Shown here: in pieces, positions 20,571 to 32,699 of the stretch
How the letters are laid out: each line of letters begins with the position of its first letter
How positions within the stretch are numbered: the first letter of the stretch is position 1
Program-made: the position numbers and the translations under genes
Source of the DNA: Sphagnum magellanicum
Lineage: Eukaryota; Streptophyta; Sphagnopsida; Sphagnales; Sphagnaceae
Direction: 5' to 3'
Assembly: GCA_021904315.1 (NCBI GenBank)
Contig: CM038918.1
Coordinates: forward strand, 2,185,349 to 2,249,348
Length of the DNA: 64,000 nt
Notes under the pieces: generated by a model
Database searches by the model: none
What the model saw: only the letters and a program-made list of their open reading frames with translations
Told to the model about the DNA's origin: nothing

Positions 20571-22880
20571 CTTTGTCTATTAATGGGTAGCCTAGCATTT
20601 CACTTTGTTGTTTTTGAGGCATGTCCAAGTTTGTGACTATTGATCTCCTCTTGTCCTTAGGATCTAACAAGTTGGAGGTGTGCAATTTGGCCCACTTGAT
20701 GGTATGCCTTTTTTTCCCTTATACACAAATCAAGAATATAAAAAATAAATTAGGTTTGGATATATTATAAATTCTTGAAATAATGGACTCTTGAGGCCGG
20801 ACACTGATGGCTCGTTATTTCGGTAATGCCGCAACTCAAGCGTGTTGCATAGCGTAAAAATCAAGGGATTTTTGTTGATTTAATTTAATTTAATTTAATT
20901 TTGTTGTTCCTCAGGATAGCTGATGGATACTCACAGGGTATCACACAAAAAAGGGTAAAAATCACCATTTGAAATGGCCCATGGGATGTTACATGATATA
21001 ACCGTTGCTATGACTACACTAAAAATTTCTTTGGAGGTTTTTCCATGTAAGGGGAGGCATTTTCCGGAGGGAATTACGTCATGTGAGGTGAGTAGGACAA
21101 GGGTTGGAGCCGAAGAAGTCTCACTTCGGACTAATCTCACTCAACTGACCACCACAATCGGACATGAGACTCCCGCATGAAAATGCCTCCCCAATCTGAA
21201 TGAAGGACTTTTGAGCATTTTTGAAAACTTTTATTAGTTATGTATCTTTCGGTACCACCTTACAAAAACTATTTCTTATGGAATCTTACGGGATCGTTGC
21301 GCCATGTAACCAACCCCCTTGAAAATGATACGGCCTTTCAGCTCAAAAATCTTTTGGAAGATTGGGTCGTTCACTAATGTCAAACACTTGCACAAATTTC
21401 AAACAAATGTCAAACAAGCTTATCTCGGCCCACCAGCAAACAAGCTTTTCTCGGCCCACCACCATGTTGAGACTTTTAAGTCTGTGCTTGGAACTTAAGC
21501 TTCTTAGTGGGGTGGGGGTGTTTTTTGGGTGTTGAACTAGAAGTGACATAATTTCAACTTATTGATTTGCAATTGGATCCGAAGAAGATTCGTCATAAAA
21601 GTGGAGGACACCCCAAATTGAAAAAAAATAGTGTTGTTTTTCTTGTGTAAATTGGATTAATTTTGCTAGTTATTAGGAAACAATTTTCAAAACTTTTGAC
21701 ATCACAAAATGAACCAAAAAAAAGAAAAAAACTTTTGACCCGTCAACGATTTGGATGAAAAACAAAAAAATGGAGCAAATTAAAAAACTAAAAAAAATTG
21801 AAACACAACAATAGAGATATCCGCAAAATAAAGAAAACACAGCACCAAACACCCCTGTTTGGTCATAAAGGGGATGAGATTTAAAAAAAAAAATTAGGGG
21901 AAAACATACATTGAGGCTTCCAGGAGGATTGAAACTTAGATTAATACCAAATTTGACCAAATTGGAGTTTTTAAAAGTATTGCCTTCAAAACCAATCAGT
22001 CCAATATACCTTGGCCAATTCGACACTTATTATATTATTTTCAGAAATGTTGAAATTTTCGAAAATTATTTCTTCCAAATCAAAAAAATACTGTGAAGGA
22101 TAATAGTGAATATTTGAGAATATTCCATTTGTTGAAATAAAAATTTCAAAATTTCAAAATAAATAATTTGACGGACATGTGTTGAAATGGCCCAAGGTGC
22201 TACGGTATTGGCCTGTCTATTCCAGGCATAAATATTTTTGAATCTCGTGCATTTTATTTTGAGTTTCAGCATTTTATACCCATATTTAATAATAATAATA
22301 TATATATATATTTTCCTCATGGATAACAATGTTCAGAAGTTGAAAGAAAGGTTGAGAGTGAAAGAAGGACCCAAAAGGGGGGGGATCTCTTTACGAATAT
22401 CTCTAATACCATAAATACAACTAATGTTCAATAGTGTGATGTCCAAATATTTATTTCTTTAAAAAAAAAACAGCTCCAAAACGGTCCCAATTTTAGTATT
22501 CCAAAATCCCTGGACTTAAGGAATAAGCATAAAAAAAGAGTATTAAAAAAGAAATGCTTGTTACATTTTCTATTTGTTTATGAAGAGGACGAGGGTTGGA
22601 ATCCCATGGATTTTTGGAAAGAAGCAGATAGATTAATTTTTAAAAAAAATAAAATAAAATAAAATAAAATAATTAATTTTTTGTTTTTTGGTTTTTTTTT
22701 GGGGTGGGAGTGGGCAAAGCTGTTCATGAATTAATTTGCGTGAAACTAATAATTTGTGCCAAACATGAGTAGCTGTAGGTAAGATAATAGGTACATGAAA
22801 AGTCGGTTTTCGTCCTTGTGGGGTCCATTTTTTCATCCGAAAGAGTAGAAATCATCGAAAAAGAGTACAATACGCATGGT
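20571..22880. other. Spacer without recognisable gene
   Basis: About 20,790-21,320 is G+C-richer (with gagactcccgcatg and gttgcgccatgtaacc phrases) and may be an old repeat. 21,600-22,700 is A/T-rich with runs such as ataataatata and taaaataaaa. No convincing ORF. Confidence 0.45.
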
Positions 22881-22898
22881 AAGGAGATACGTATATAG

Positions 22899-22934
22899 GT
22901 TAGGTAGGTAGGTAAGTAGGGAGGTAGGTAGGTA
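22899..22934. repeat. GGTA tetranucleotide tract
   Basis: About nine near-consecutive ggta/agta units, about 1.5 kb upstream of the receptor-kinase start codon. Confidence 0.7.
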
Positions 22935-23003
22935 TTCCCGTTTCGACCGGAAAAGAGCGGAAGCGAAGGAAAGAAGGCCGAAAGAGGAAACCGCGAGAAT
23001 TCT

Positions 23004-23025
23004 TGCGCGCGCGTGCGCGCGCGCG
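23004..23025. repeat. Alternating CG/TG tract
   Basis: Twenty-two bases of strictly alternating pyrimidine and purine, almost all CG steps, in an otherwise CpG-poor neighbourhood. Confidence 0.85.
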
Positions 23026-23261
23026 ACGGAGCAGCGTCGCACCTCAGCACGGAGTTCGGGAGTTTGGCGATGAGAGAGGAGTACGGGGAGAGTACGGGAA
23101 AAACAGGGAGTGTTATTGTTTTTGTTTCTGTTTTGTTTTTTTTTGGGGTTTGGGATCTATCATTTGTTCAGATACAAAAGCAGAGCTGCTTGAATTGATC
23201 ATCGAGGTTTGGTTGTAAGTTTTTTCTTTGAGCTTCAGACTTCTCTAGTTCTACTGTGACC

Positions 23262-23303
23262 CAGAGAGAGAGAGAGCGAGAGAGAGAGAGAGAGAGAGAG
23301 AGA
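23262..23303. repeat. (GA)n microsatellite
   Basis: Nearly pure GA repeats with one interruption (gcga). Similar tracts occur at 31,208-31,250, 33,898-33,941, 59,147-59,167 and 59,355-59,381. Confidence 0.9.
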
Positions 23304-24478
23304 TTGCAGCAGCTTTTCCACGAACTTGGGGGATTTGGAGACGATCATTGTGAACAGGATTTTCTTTTTCTTCTTTTTCTTTTCTTCTGTACTTGACATG
23401 CTTGTTGTGAATTTGGATTTCGGTTGAGTCCCCCAAGAAAGAAAAGAAAAGAAAGAAAATTAGTTGCAGCTCTGCTGATAAGAATGAAGGAAGGAAGCAG
23501 TGGGTGATGAGATGAAGTCGCTGCTCGTGGGGTTGCAGCTTCCAGGCTTCTCTGGTTGATGTTCTTCAGTTAGGTAGCTGTTACAGTAGTGTTATCTCTT
23601 TCATTCTCTCGCTGATTTTAGTGATGGATTTTTGCAGCAAATTCGATTTCATTGCTCATCGGATCATGGGTTTGCACTGTTCATTTGTTTACCGACAATC
23701 TTGAATCTGGAATTCGAGTAGAAACTATTTTATTTCATTTTTATTTTTGGGGTTCTTTTGCTCATCACTCTTTTCACATCACTAGAATGATGCTACACGT
23801 TGCACGCAGGCAGAAATCTGTTTAAGCTTATATGATTCTACTAGACATACTTGCACTAGGATTCTTCCCTAGTACGCCTTGACTCATGAAGCTGTCAAGC
23901 ACTTAAAAGATTGTACATCTTTCCTCTAGAAATTCGCGGTGATTGTGGTGCATTCCTCTCATCAAAGCTAGTGAATTGTATCTAGATGGAGGACTGATTT
24001 ACTTCTCTAGTTTTGACTCAGTCACTTCTGATGCTCTCTCACAGCTACTAGCTTAGAAAAAAAGGTTTGGAAATTTTGGACCAACAAAGGTTTTGAATCT
24101 GTTGTTGATCAGAAGTCTACCGTAATTGGGAGAAATGGATCTTGATCTAAGTTGGTCTAGATGATAATTGATTCAAGAGATGGACATGAGTTCGTGGCAA
24201 GAGAGATTCTGATCAGGTTGTGATTGTGGAATGATGGTATGCAGAATTATTTTCTTCTGATTTATGTACAGCAATAGTTTCAGATCATGTATGAACAACA
24301 TGTCTTTGTGCATGTTACACAGGTGCAGAAGAAGAAGAAGAAGAAGAAGAAGAGGTTCAAGATCAGCAGCTGTTGGTCAACCACCTTGAAACCTGTTATA
24401 GTCAGATCTCTGCAGCAAACCCTCCTCAGCCCTGTTGAGAAAGTAGATCTCTATTCTACTGGCCTGAGTGCTGCAGCT

Positions 24479-27400
24479 ATGATGGAAACATTTGCAAATC
24501 GGATTGGGTCAAAGAGACTTAAGAAGAAGGGGTCCGGCTCAATCTGCTTTGCACCTGGACCTGTACAGCTGCTGGTTCCAGTAGTGTTCTTGCAATGGCT
24601 AAATTTGTTGCTGGCTGGAGCTTTCATCTTTCACAATTTTTCACAAGCAAATGCTCAGCAATCAGGTAGACTTATGTACTATTTTTTCTTCCATGTCTGC
24701 TGCTGCTGCTGCTGAAATTATAGTCAAGACCCGCATTCTGATTTCCACGTGCAGATCTGAGAGTGGGAAGGATTATGATGTGCTCTGGGTTGTGAATTCC
24801 TGCAGGTGGCAGTCTTGTAATTTTTCCAATTTCTGAACCAGCTTCCTAGTTAGGGTTTGTGTTGGATCAAAAGAAAAACTGCACCACATTCATTGCAAAA
24901 ATGTTTCTCTTATACCAGCTCTCTTTCTAACATTGCTGGGTGGGATGTGGGTGGGCGGGAACAACTTTGGTTCTAGGATTTGTAAGCCTTGCATGTGGTG
25001 CTTCACAGAGTTTCACGAGTAGTGGTATTTATTGGATGCCTGATGATGAGTATGCACCTCCAGGAGGACACATTGCCAAAGTTAGTAATCAACTGGGGAC
25101 ATTGCGCTTTTTCCCTGACACGCCCAATCTGTCCACAAGAATCTGTTACAGCCTCCCTATTCCGCAGACTCCCCCACCTCCTCAGGGAATCATGATTCTG
25201 GTGCGGGCTACATTCGATTACCTTGACTATGATGGTCTCAACCAACCACCGATTTTTGAGGTTTATCTTGGAGCTGCACTTTTGAGCAAAGTTGATCTTA
25301 CAATGACAACGGGGGGCAATAATGATACATGGGTTGTAGAGGTCATTTTCAATTCAACCGAAACCCAAGCACTTTGCCTCCTTAGAGAGAAGGGCAATCC
25401 TGTCATCTCATCCCTAGAAGTACGTCCTGTCATCAATGCATCTTATGTGGATGCGGGAGCCTCTGCTACCACAATGTTGCGGACAGTTTATCGGATCAAT
25501 TGTGGTGCATCAACACTTCTCAGGTACTTACAACCACATGTATGGGAAGCACACACATATATTTATATGTATGCTAGTCCAGTTTGGTGGGTTGGTTTTG
25601 TAACTAATGAATTGGGAATGAATTGCAGGTATCCAGATGATCCTTCAGACCGGATCTGGTCCAGTGATGAGTCCTACTTCTCTCCGCTTACAGCAACGGC
25701 GATTAACACCACATCAAATTTGCTCTCAGTATCCCAAGTCTACGACCAAGCTCCTGCTGCAGTTCTGGGTTCTGCACGGGTCAATTATCAAAACCAGTCA
25801 CTCACATATGCATTACCTCTGCCGTCAGATTTGCAAACCTCAAAGATTTTTGAATCTAATGTCTACTTCAGTGAGCTCTACAATAGCTCAGCAAGCCTTC
25901 AGTTATCGGTGGATGATCATTTGGTTATTCCACAAATTACTTTACGTCCATTTGTAGCTCTTGAGTATACGAATCCCGAAAATAGCCAGGGAGCTTGGTG
26001 GAATTTAACCTTGCAACCAATGAATGGTGCACCATCGAATGGCGCACCACTGATTAATGCTCTTGAAGTATTCTCAGTGATCTCTGTCAATGCTACTCCA
26101 ACTGTATCAAGTGATGGTGAGCTCTCTAGATTTTGAAAAAATTGATTAAACCCATCAATGGGACATGTTGTATACTTAGGTATTTTGGGACTGCAACTTA
26201 GAACCATTGCCATTTTTGGATTTTTTGTGAAAAAATTTACATGTTGGGTGGTGTGGTGGTTGGTTGTTGTTGGTGGGGGGAGTAGTCAGTGAATTGCAAG
26301 CTATTCAATCACACTGGAATTTTTCACTGGACTGGGTGAACAATAGTGATCCTTGTCTGCCTGTATCATGGGAGGGCATTACCTGCACTGGAAGCGAGGT
26401 TACATCGCTGTAAGTGAACCCCCTTATTTGATTGAACATGCCAAAAACAAATTGGGGTTTAAGCTGTAGGAATTGCTGGGGCCCAGTGAGTTTGCTGATT
26501 ATAGGTTTGAGTTACCAGGCTACCTCTGATCTTGATTGAACAATTGGGTTATGGAGCTGACTGTGATTTTTGTTTTCTAATTATGTGTTTAAATTACCTG
26601 GCTACCTCTGACCTTGATTGAACAATTAGGTTATGTAGTCAACTAATTATGTCTCTTGCTTGCTGAAAACCATGTACAGGGACCTTTCCAATATGAGCCT
26701 CAAAGGGACCACCCTTGGTGTAAACTGGAACTTTCAGAATTTGCAGATTTTGTGAGTAATATGTTGCGTTTTCACACATGGATTAGCCGTACATATGTCA
26801 TTTACATGTATTTATTTTGTTATTTTCAATGATACTACTATGCTTCCAGTTTGTATTCGCACTCATATGGAGGTGAGGAGGAACTGTGCTGATTTTCAAG
26901 CTTGTTGTTTATGGTATTAATCCATGAATAGCGTTGCTACTTGTAGAGATTTGAGCAACAATGTCTTAGCGGGGAGTCTTACTTTGTTCAGTGAGCTCAA
27001 TAGCTTGGAAACTCTGTAAGCACTTACACTATCCTTAATATTCCTGCCTGGTCTTTTCAGTCTGTACTTTGTGGTGCTGAGTTTTTGCTCCTCAACTACA
27101 CATTGTTTGCTTTAGCTGCCATTTTTGCTAATTACAGTTTGCTTCCTCTCTGCAGAAACCTAAGCAATAATCATTTATCGGGCCCTCTTGTATACTTGGA
27201 AACTTTGCCCTCCTTGAAGTACTTGTAGGTGCTCCTCCCTTTTTTTATGTGACATTTTATTCCAAATCCTGAACACGAATCTTGAACCAGGTTATTTGTA
27301 CATTTGTTGTTGATTTTGAGTCTTGCTTCGATTTGTTGAGTTGGATGGATCTGCACTTATGGAAAGTGGTCAAGAATGTTGGGTAGAGACATTTTGTCAT

Positions 27401-30400
27401 TGGTGGGCAGGATCCATTATACCATTGGGAGCTTGATGTTCTAGTGTTTTCTTGCAAGTGATTTTTTGAACTAATGCATTTATTTCCATGTCCCTTCAAT
27501 AGGAATATCATGAACAACAATTTCTCTGGCAGCATTCCACCGCAGTTCCTTGAACCAGAATTTACGTTCATGTAAGATTCTTTAGCCCTTTATGGTTGGA
27601 AAAAGGGTTGGTTTCCTTTGGGTTGAATTACACCCATTCTCTTTGAACATATCTGCCAAATGTTTCCACCTCTGCATCAAATTTTGATGAACCTCAAACT
27701 TATGGGTTTGGTAAACTGCCACAATGCAATTACCATATTGGATGGTGGGAGTGACATGTATCCTAGCACAATTGGGCAATTGGGCTTTGAAGGACTTAAA
27801 TTCTCAAGTTGCATTTGTGCAGATATACAGGGAACCCATGTCTTAATTCCTCAAATGAGGCCTGTCAAAGCTCAGCACCTCCACCATCACTTCCACCCAG
27901 CAACGTCCCTAGCAACAGCAAAAGCAGTACATCAATTGGTCCAATTGTAGGTGGTGCCGTTGGTGGAGTTCTTGTAGTTGTGGCCATCTTACTTTTGCTG
28001 TTTTTCATTTTTCGACGTCACAGACAGCAACATAAGCCAGTGTTGGTCCCTCAAAATTCCAAACTTGCAGGTATGCAGTTGTTCATTCATTTTCTCTTCA
28101 TAAAATGTACAATGAAACAATAATGTGCATAATTACAGCACTAGGATTCGTGGAATTTTTAATGGTGTTAAAAAATGTTCTGCTGCAGTGCCCATCAAGG
28201 ATCAAGATATAGAACTAGGAAATCATACCTCTGTGAGACTATTCTCCCTCAAGGAGCTTGACCTGGCTACAAATCACTTCAGAGATTTGATTGGTGAAGG
28301 CAGCTTTGGCCCTGTCTTCCTTGGTCGCCTTGCTGACGGGAGTGAAGTGGCAATCAAAAGAAGAGCTGATACTTCAAAAATGGGGACTGATTCATTCCTG
28401 AATGAGGTTAGGTTAATCTTTCCTCCTGCTTTGTTTCCTTTGGTAGGATAGGTACTACTTAGAGTCAGGTATTTCTGTAAACAGATTTCTTAGGGTTGTT
28501 TTCAAATGCATCATTGTCACTGCCAGGGTTTCTTTTTCCCAATTTTGTGAGGTTGAAAAATTGGCAAATAATACCAAAAAAGAAACAGTAAATTTAGTCA
28601 AAATTGCACTGGAGAAGCAGATCTGTCAAAAATTTTCTCAATGAAACAATTGTCAAGGTGTGAAAAATTCGCCAAAGAAACAAATGTTGATCGTCACCTG
28701 TCAATATCTGAATAGCTGCAAGTCTGGGCTACTGGTAGCAGCTTGTGGTTTTTCAACTCATCATGTGCTTCACAATTGAGGCTCCCAGGTTCTTTGAGGA
28801 CAAGAAAATTCCAGAAATTTATCACATTCAGAATTTTAGAATTTCGTCATGAAAACCAAAGAAGCTGACGGGATGATGTATTTTGCATTATTGTCTCAGG
28901 TGAATTTGTTGTCGCAAGTGCATCATCCAAATCTGGTGGAACTCCTTGGGTACCACACAAGCTATGAAAAACGGAATCCAGTGCAAATGCTTGTTTATGA
29001 GTACATGCCTGGTGGCACTCTTATGGACCATCTTTATGGTATGCCACTAATTATTAATACATTTTTATATTCATTTTCTGGCCTTTTATGGTCTAGGATT
29101 CTACCATTTTCATTATGAAAATCTGTAGAAAATGTTTTACTTTCTACCTAACGTGCAAGCATCATTCAGTAGTGTTAACATCTTAATGCCAAACCCAAAA
29201 TCCTTATGTTGAAGTCTCACACAATGGCCAGATGTTTTAAGCATGTAGGTTAAAGCCCCAAGGTGGGGACATCGCAAAATAAGGGGCCTTGGATGAGGCA
29301 GTTGTTGAGTCTGCCCCACATTTTAGGAATGTCCTCACCTTGGGGCTTTACCCATGGTAAAGCACAAAGTAAAGGTTATCATGGACCTAAACATAGGTTG
29401 ATTATGAGGTGTATGAGGGGAAGGGATCTTACACCTATAAGTAGGCATAAGATCCCTCCCCTTTTCTAGGAGGGATATTCATGGATATAAGGTGCCCTCC
29501 AAAATACACTTCAAATTTTTGTCCAAGTGCTTCTCGACTCTACACTGATTTTTGTGCTTTGTCTTTTGGCATTGGCTTTGTTGGACAGGAAAACTGGCTA
29601 AGACAAGACCATTGGAGTGGCGGGATCGACTAAGTCTTGTTGTTGGAGCTGCAGCTGGTATTTAAAAACCTAGCCATTTTGTAGCCACTTTGATACCATG
29701 AAACTGTCCAAGGGGGTGTGTGTGATTCTAACAATGTCCCCATGTTGACTAACATTGAAAGTTACAAGGTAAATTTCATTGAATGGGTTATAGTTTTTTT
29801 TTGACGGTAGTTTTGTTTTTTGCTGTATTTGGATGTGCAGGGATAGAGTACTTGCACAATGGAAGTGACCCAAAGATCATACACCGAGATGTGAAAAGCT
29901 CAAACATTTTGATTTCATCAAGGAATGTAGCAAAAGTCTCAGATTTTGGTCTCTCGAAGCTGGTTGTGGATCTGGATAAAAGCCATTTCACTACGGCTGT
30001 CAAAGGAACAGCAGGCTATCTTGACCCTGAGTAAGCAAAATTAGCTTGAAACCTCTTTGGGTGTTACACTAATGGAATTTACCATTCGCAGTTAGTTACA
30101 ACATTTAGGAGATTTCTAGAAATTAAAAAAAAAGTCTTCCATGCATTTTCTTGTTCCTTCTTCTTTATACTTTCAGTTGCAAAAGAGTTAATTAACATGA
30201 ATCTCGGTCACAGAGGTGAATGCTTGTTGTGGTTTTTGAGGACTGCAGGTATTTCAACAGCCAGCAATTGACAGAGAAGAGCGATGTATACAGTTTTGGT
30301 GTTGTTTTGTTGGAAATTTTGTGTGCACGAGAACCCCTTTCTGGCAACTATGAACCTGATGCGTACAACTTGACTGCATGGGTAAGTAAAAAACCCACCG

Positions 30401-30902
30401 CTACTCTCCTCCCTTCTCCTCCCATCTGATTATATTAGTGTTTCTCCAAAAATTCATACATCCACAGGATGAATTTTTAACACATATAGTAGTTAGTTGG
30501 AATAATTCACCGGATTAATTTTATAAAAAACATATTTGGAATATCTAAGTTGTCCATTTAATTCAAAGTTTCAAATGATTCCAAAATATCTGAAATCTTT
30601 TGAAATTATTTTTCTTCTGCCAGGCACGACCATTCTTGCAGCAAAATGTGCCAAAAGGAGACTATTCCATTCTAGACCCGAGTCTGCTGAACCAGTTCAA
30701 CCCAAAATGTTTAGAAATTGTTTCCAATCTAGCACTCCGCTGCACTGAGAACTATGGGATCAAGAGGCCAATAATGTCCGAAGTTCTACGGGAATTGAAG
30801 CGTGCTTTAGCTGTTGAAGATGGAGCTTCACCAGAAATGGCATATAAGTACAGCCCTAGAGTCTCCGAAGAAATGCCATTTTCAGCAATCACCCCAAGGT
30901 AA
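24479..30902 (+). CDS. Malectin-like LRR receptor-like protein kinase (15 exons, 966 aa)
   Basis: A plasma-membrane receptor kinase. Exons: 24479-24665, 24977-25523, 25629-26116, 26286-26409, 26680-26751, 26947-27015, 27156-27224, 27503-27571, 27823-28070, 28189-28406, 28900-29038, 29589-29657, 29841-30030, 30249-30381, 30624-30902. All introns are GT-AG, phases agree and the total is 2901 nt. Domains: hydrophobic signal region about 32-52; malectin-like domain 63-405 (starts [10 protein letters not shown]); leucine-rich repeats 410-541, with exons 5-8 each one repeat of 69-72 nt; transmembrane helix about 583-605, then RRHRQ; kinase about 655-940. Kinase motifs are GEGSFG 660-665, Lys681 in [12 protein letters not shown] with Asp783, DFG 801-803 and GTAGYLDPE, so it should be an active RD kinase. 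Ligand and pathway are unknown. The ATG at 24,479 was chosen as the first in-frame ATG giving a signal region; an upstream ATG in the same frame exists at 24,287 behind a poly-Lys stretch. The stop codon overlaps a donor-like AAG|gtaagg. Confidence 0.92.
29245..29470. repeat. Inverted-repeat element in a receptor-kinase intron
   Basis: It lies in the intron between exons 11 and 12. taaagccccaaggtgggga near 29,253 faces tcctcaccttggggcttta near 29,330; a second hairpin pairs aggggaagggatctta with taagatccctcccctt near 29,415-29,463. It shares gggctttacccatggtaaag with 12.86 kb. Noncoding, MITE-like. Confidence 0.55.
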
Positions 30903-31203
30903 GGGGTGCAGGGAGGTAAAATAGTTATGGTCCTTGAAAGAGCCTAAGCAAGGTTAGCCCCACCCACACACCCTGTTCCCTGCCTCCCTCCCTCCCCATA
31001 ACCTGACACGACTAAATTACATGATCTAACAATTGTAAGGTGTTCCATCTTCTAGAATTTAGGGCTACACAATTTCATTGAGTTTTCACAACCACTGTAC
31101 ATGCAGCTTTCTTAGCAAAATTTGGATTCAATTTGATTGGTTTTGTGTTGCAGAGTTTAGTATAAAAGGAACTATGGTAGGTACTCAAAAGTTCCATCTA
31201 AAC

Positions 31204-31251
<48 letters not shown>

Positions 31252-32186
31252 AAATCTGACTTCATTAAGTGAAATTTTGAATGTGCAGTACAGCAAATTA
31301 CAAGCTTTTCTTACTTCAGTGTTTTCCTTCGCATGTCTGATGCACTTTGATAGAACTGGATTTATCAAACTGCTGCTCTCTGCAAATGTAACTTGAGAAA
31401 GAAGAAAAATCAGGAAAAGCGAAAAAAAGGAATTAAGTGAGGGCTGAATCTCAATAAGAAATTCTCTTAAGAAGAATGAGAAGATTGCATCAGATTTGGC
31501 CAAGTAGGAAAAATTCAAAATATCTGCAGACTAGTTCAGGAAAATAAGATTTGAAGTATCATACTGACTGAATAGATCAGTATAAGTTATAGCACATGTC
31601 TAGCTACCTCCTCAATCCACACACCAGATTGTTAGGAAGTATGTTTCAACCAGTTATACTAATTGCAATCTTGTATCCAAAGACGAAGCATACATATGGG
31701 GCAGCTGAGATTCTTCACTAACAGAATCAATTTACCAATAAGGTGGCTGCCACAATTGGCTATTAGCAAAAGGAAATCCAACCTCTTTTTTCACACACAT
31801 ACAAGTAGTTTGATAATGTTCCATCTGCCTCAAAAAATTCGCACCAATGTGCATAGAAACCCCACGCTCATCTTTGTACAGCTACAGAGGTTCGGGTATG
31901 TGTCACCCTCAGGGATGAAATCACTCCTAATTCTTTTTTCTCTGGCAGAAATATTAATGGGTATTGGAACCCTAATCTTATCTTCAACTACGTCTACTAA
32001 ATTGACAATGGAGTTTTTTTTGGTCTTGTAGAGTCAGTGTCCACCCCATCATATGTGGTGGTGGGTTCTGTCTCATATAATCTAGTGATGTGTGTCGGAT
32101 TTTACAACAGTAATAAGAGTGGTTTGAAGAAAGAAGGCTTGGTAAAAACTCAAATGGTGGTACTACTTGGAGACATTCTAGTTTTG
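30903..32186. other. 3' flank of the receptor kinase and spacer
   Basis: Contains the 3' untranslated region of the receptor kinase (end not determined) and the GA tract. On the minus strand, 31,840-31,945 follows an acceptor-like tgccag and could be an exon, but I find no family match. Confidence 0.35.
31208..31250. repeat. (GA)n microsatellite
   Basis: Perfect GA repeats about 300 bp downstream of the receptor-kinase stop codon. Confidence 0.9.
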
Positions 32187-32375
32187 CTAATGAGGATGCT
32201 CATGGTTCTTGTTGGCACCTGTGCAAGTTCCATAGTCATTTACAAAAATGAACTCATAAGCAGCTTGATCCGCCTCCACATCAAACTGTGTGGCTGCCAG
32301 TGACACTGGAGGATGATTTCTGCTCCTCTCTTCTTCTCTTTCTCTCTGCATCATAAAATCAAAATCAAGCCACAC
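32187..32375 (-). other. Possible minus-strand exon of unknown gene
   Basis: After an acceptor-like T-rich tract and gatgcag (near 32,348) an open frame reads SLAATQFDVEADQAAYEF and FVNDYGTCTG, then a donor-like CAG|gtgcc. Composition looks protein-like, unlike its surroundings. It could belong to a minus-strand unit starting near 34.2 kb, where G+C is higher and a CT-rich leader-like tract occurs. I do not recognise the protein. Confidence 0.25.
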
Positions 32376-32378
32376 ACC

Positions 32379-32657
32379 ACAAGGTTAGGAAACAATACAC
32401 TTTCAATTGTCAGAACCAGATCATTTCAGAAGATAATTGACATCTACTTGAGAACCTGCAACTTCAATCTCCTAGGGTTAGTGAACAATGCTCTTCAATT
32501 GTCAGAGCCAGACCATTTCTGAAGATGATTGGCATCCACTCAAGAACTTGCAACTTCAATCTCCTAGGGTTAGAGAACATTCTTCAATTGGCAGCAAACA
32601 GATCATCTTTCAGAAGATGATTGGGCATCCACTTGAGAATCTGCAACTTCAATATCT
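32379..32657. repeat. Three tandem copies of a 92-95-bp repeat
   Basis: Units at 32,379-32,470, 32,471-32,562 and 32,563-32,657 share caattgtcag, agatcattt, cagaagat, cttgagaa and ctgcaacttcaat, with cctagggttag at the boundaries. Confidence 0.8.
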
Positions 32658-32699
32658 CCTAGGGTTAGGAAAAACATTCTAAACAGTCAAAAAAAAGAC

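Larger units (their letters stand above)
22950..24478 (+). promoter_or_regulatory. Putative promoter and 5' leader of the receptor kinase
   Basis: G+C rises sharply around 22,950-23,080. An alternating purine-pyrimidine run of CG/TG steps (23,004-23,025) could adopt Z-DNA. A GA tract follows (23,262-23,303). No good coding frame appears before the ATG at 24,479, so most of this is likely leader, possibly with an intron whose acceptor is the acacag before 24,322. The transcription start is not determined. Confidence 0.45.

Noticed and set aside
22580-22610. tRNA-like T-arm phrase (gagggttggaatccc)
   Set aside because: No matching acceptor, D or anticodon arms around it.
24940-26136. A 398-codon frame starting upstream of the malectin exon
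   Set aside because: It begins at GTG inside an intron and reads through the intron at 25,524-25,628. The spliced model from ATG 24,479 with consistent phases is better.
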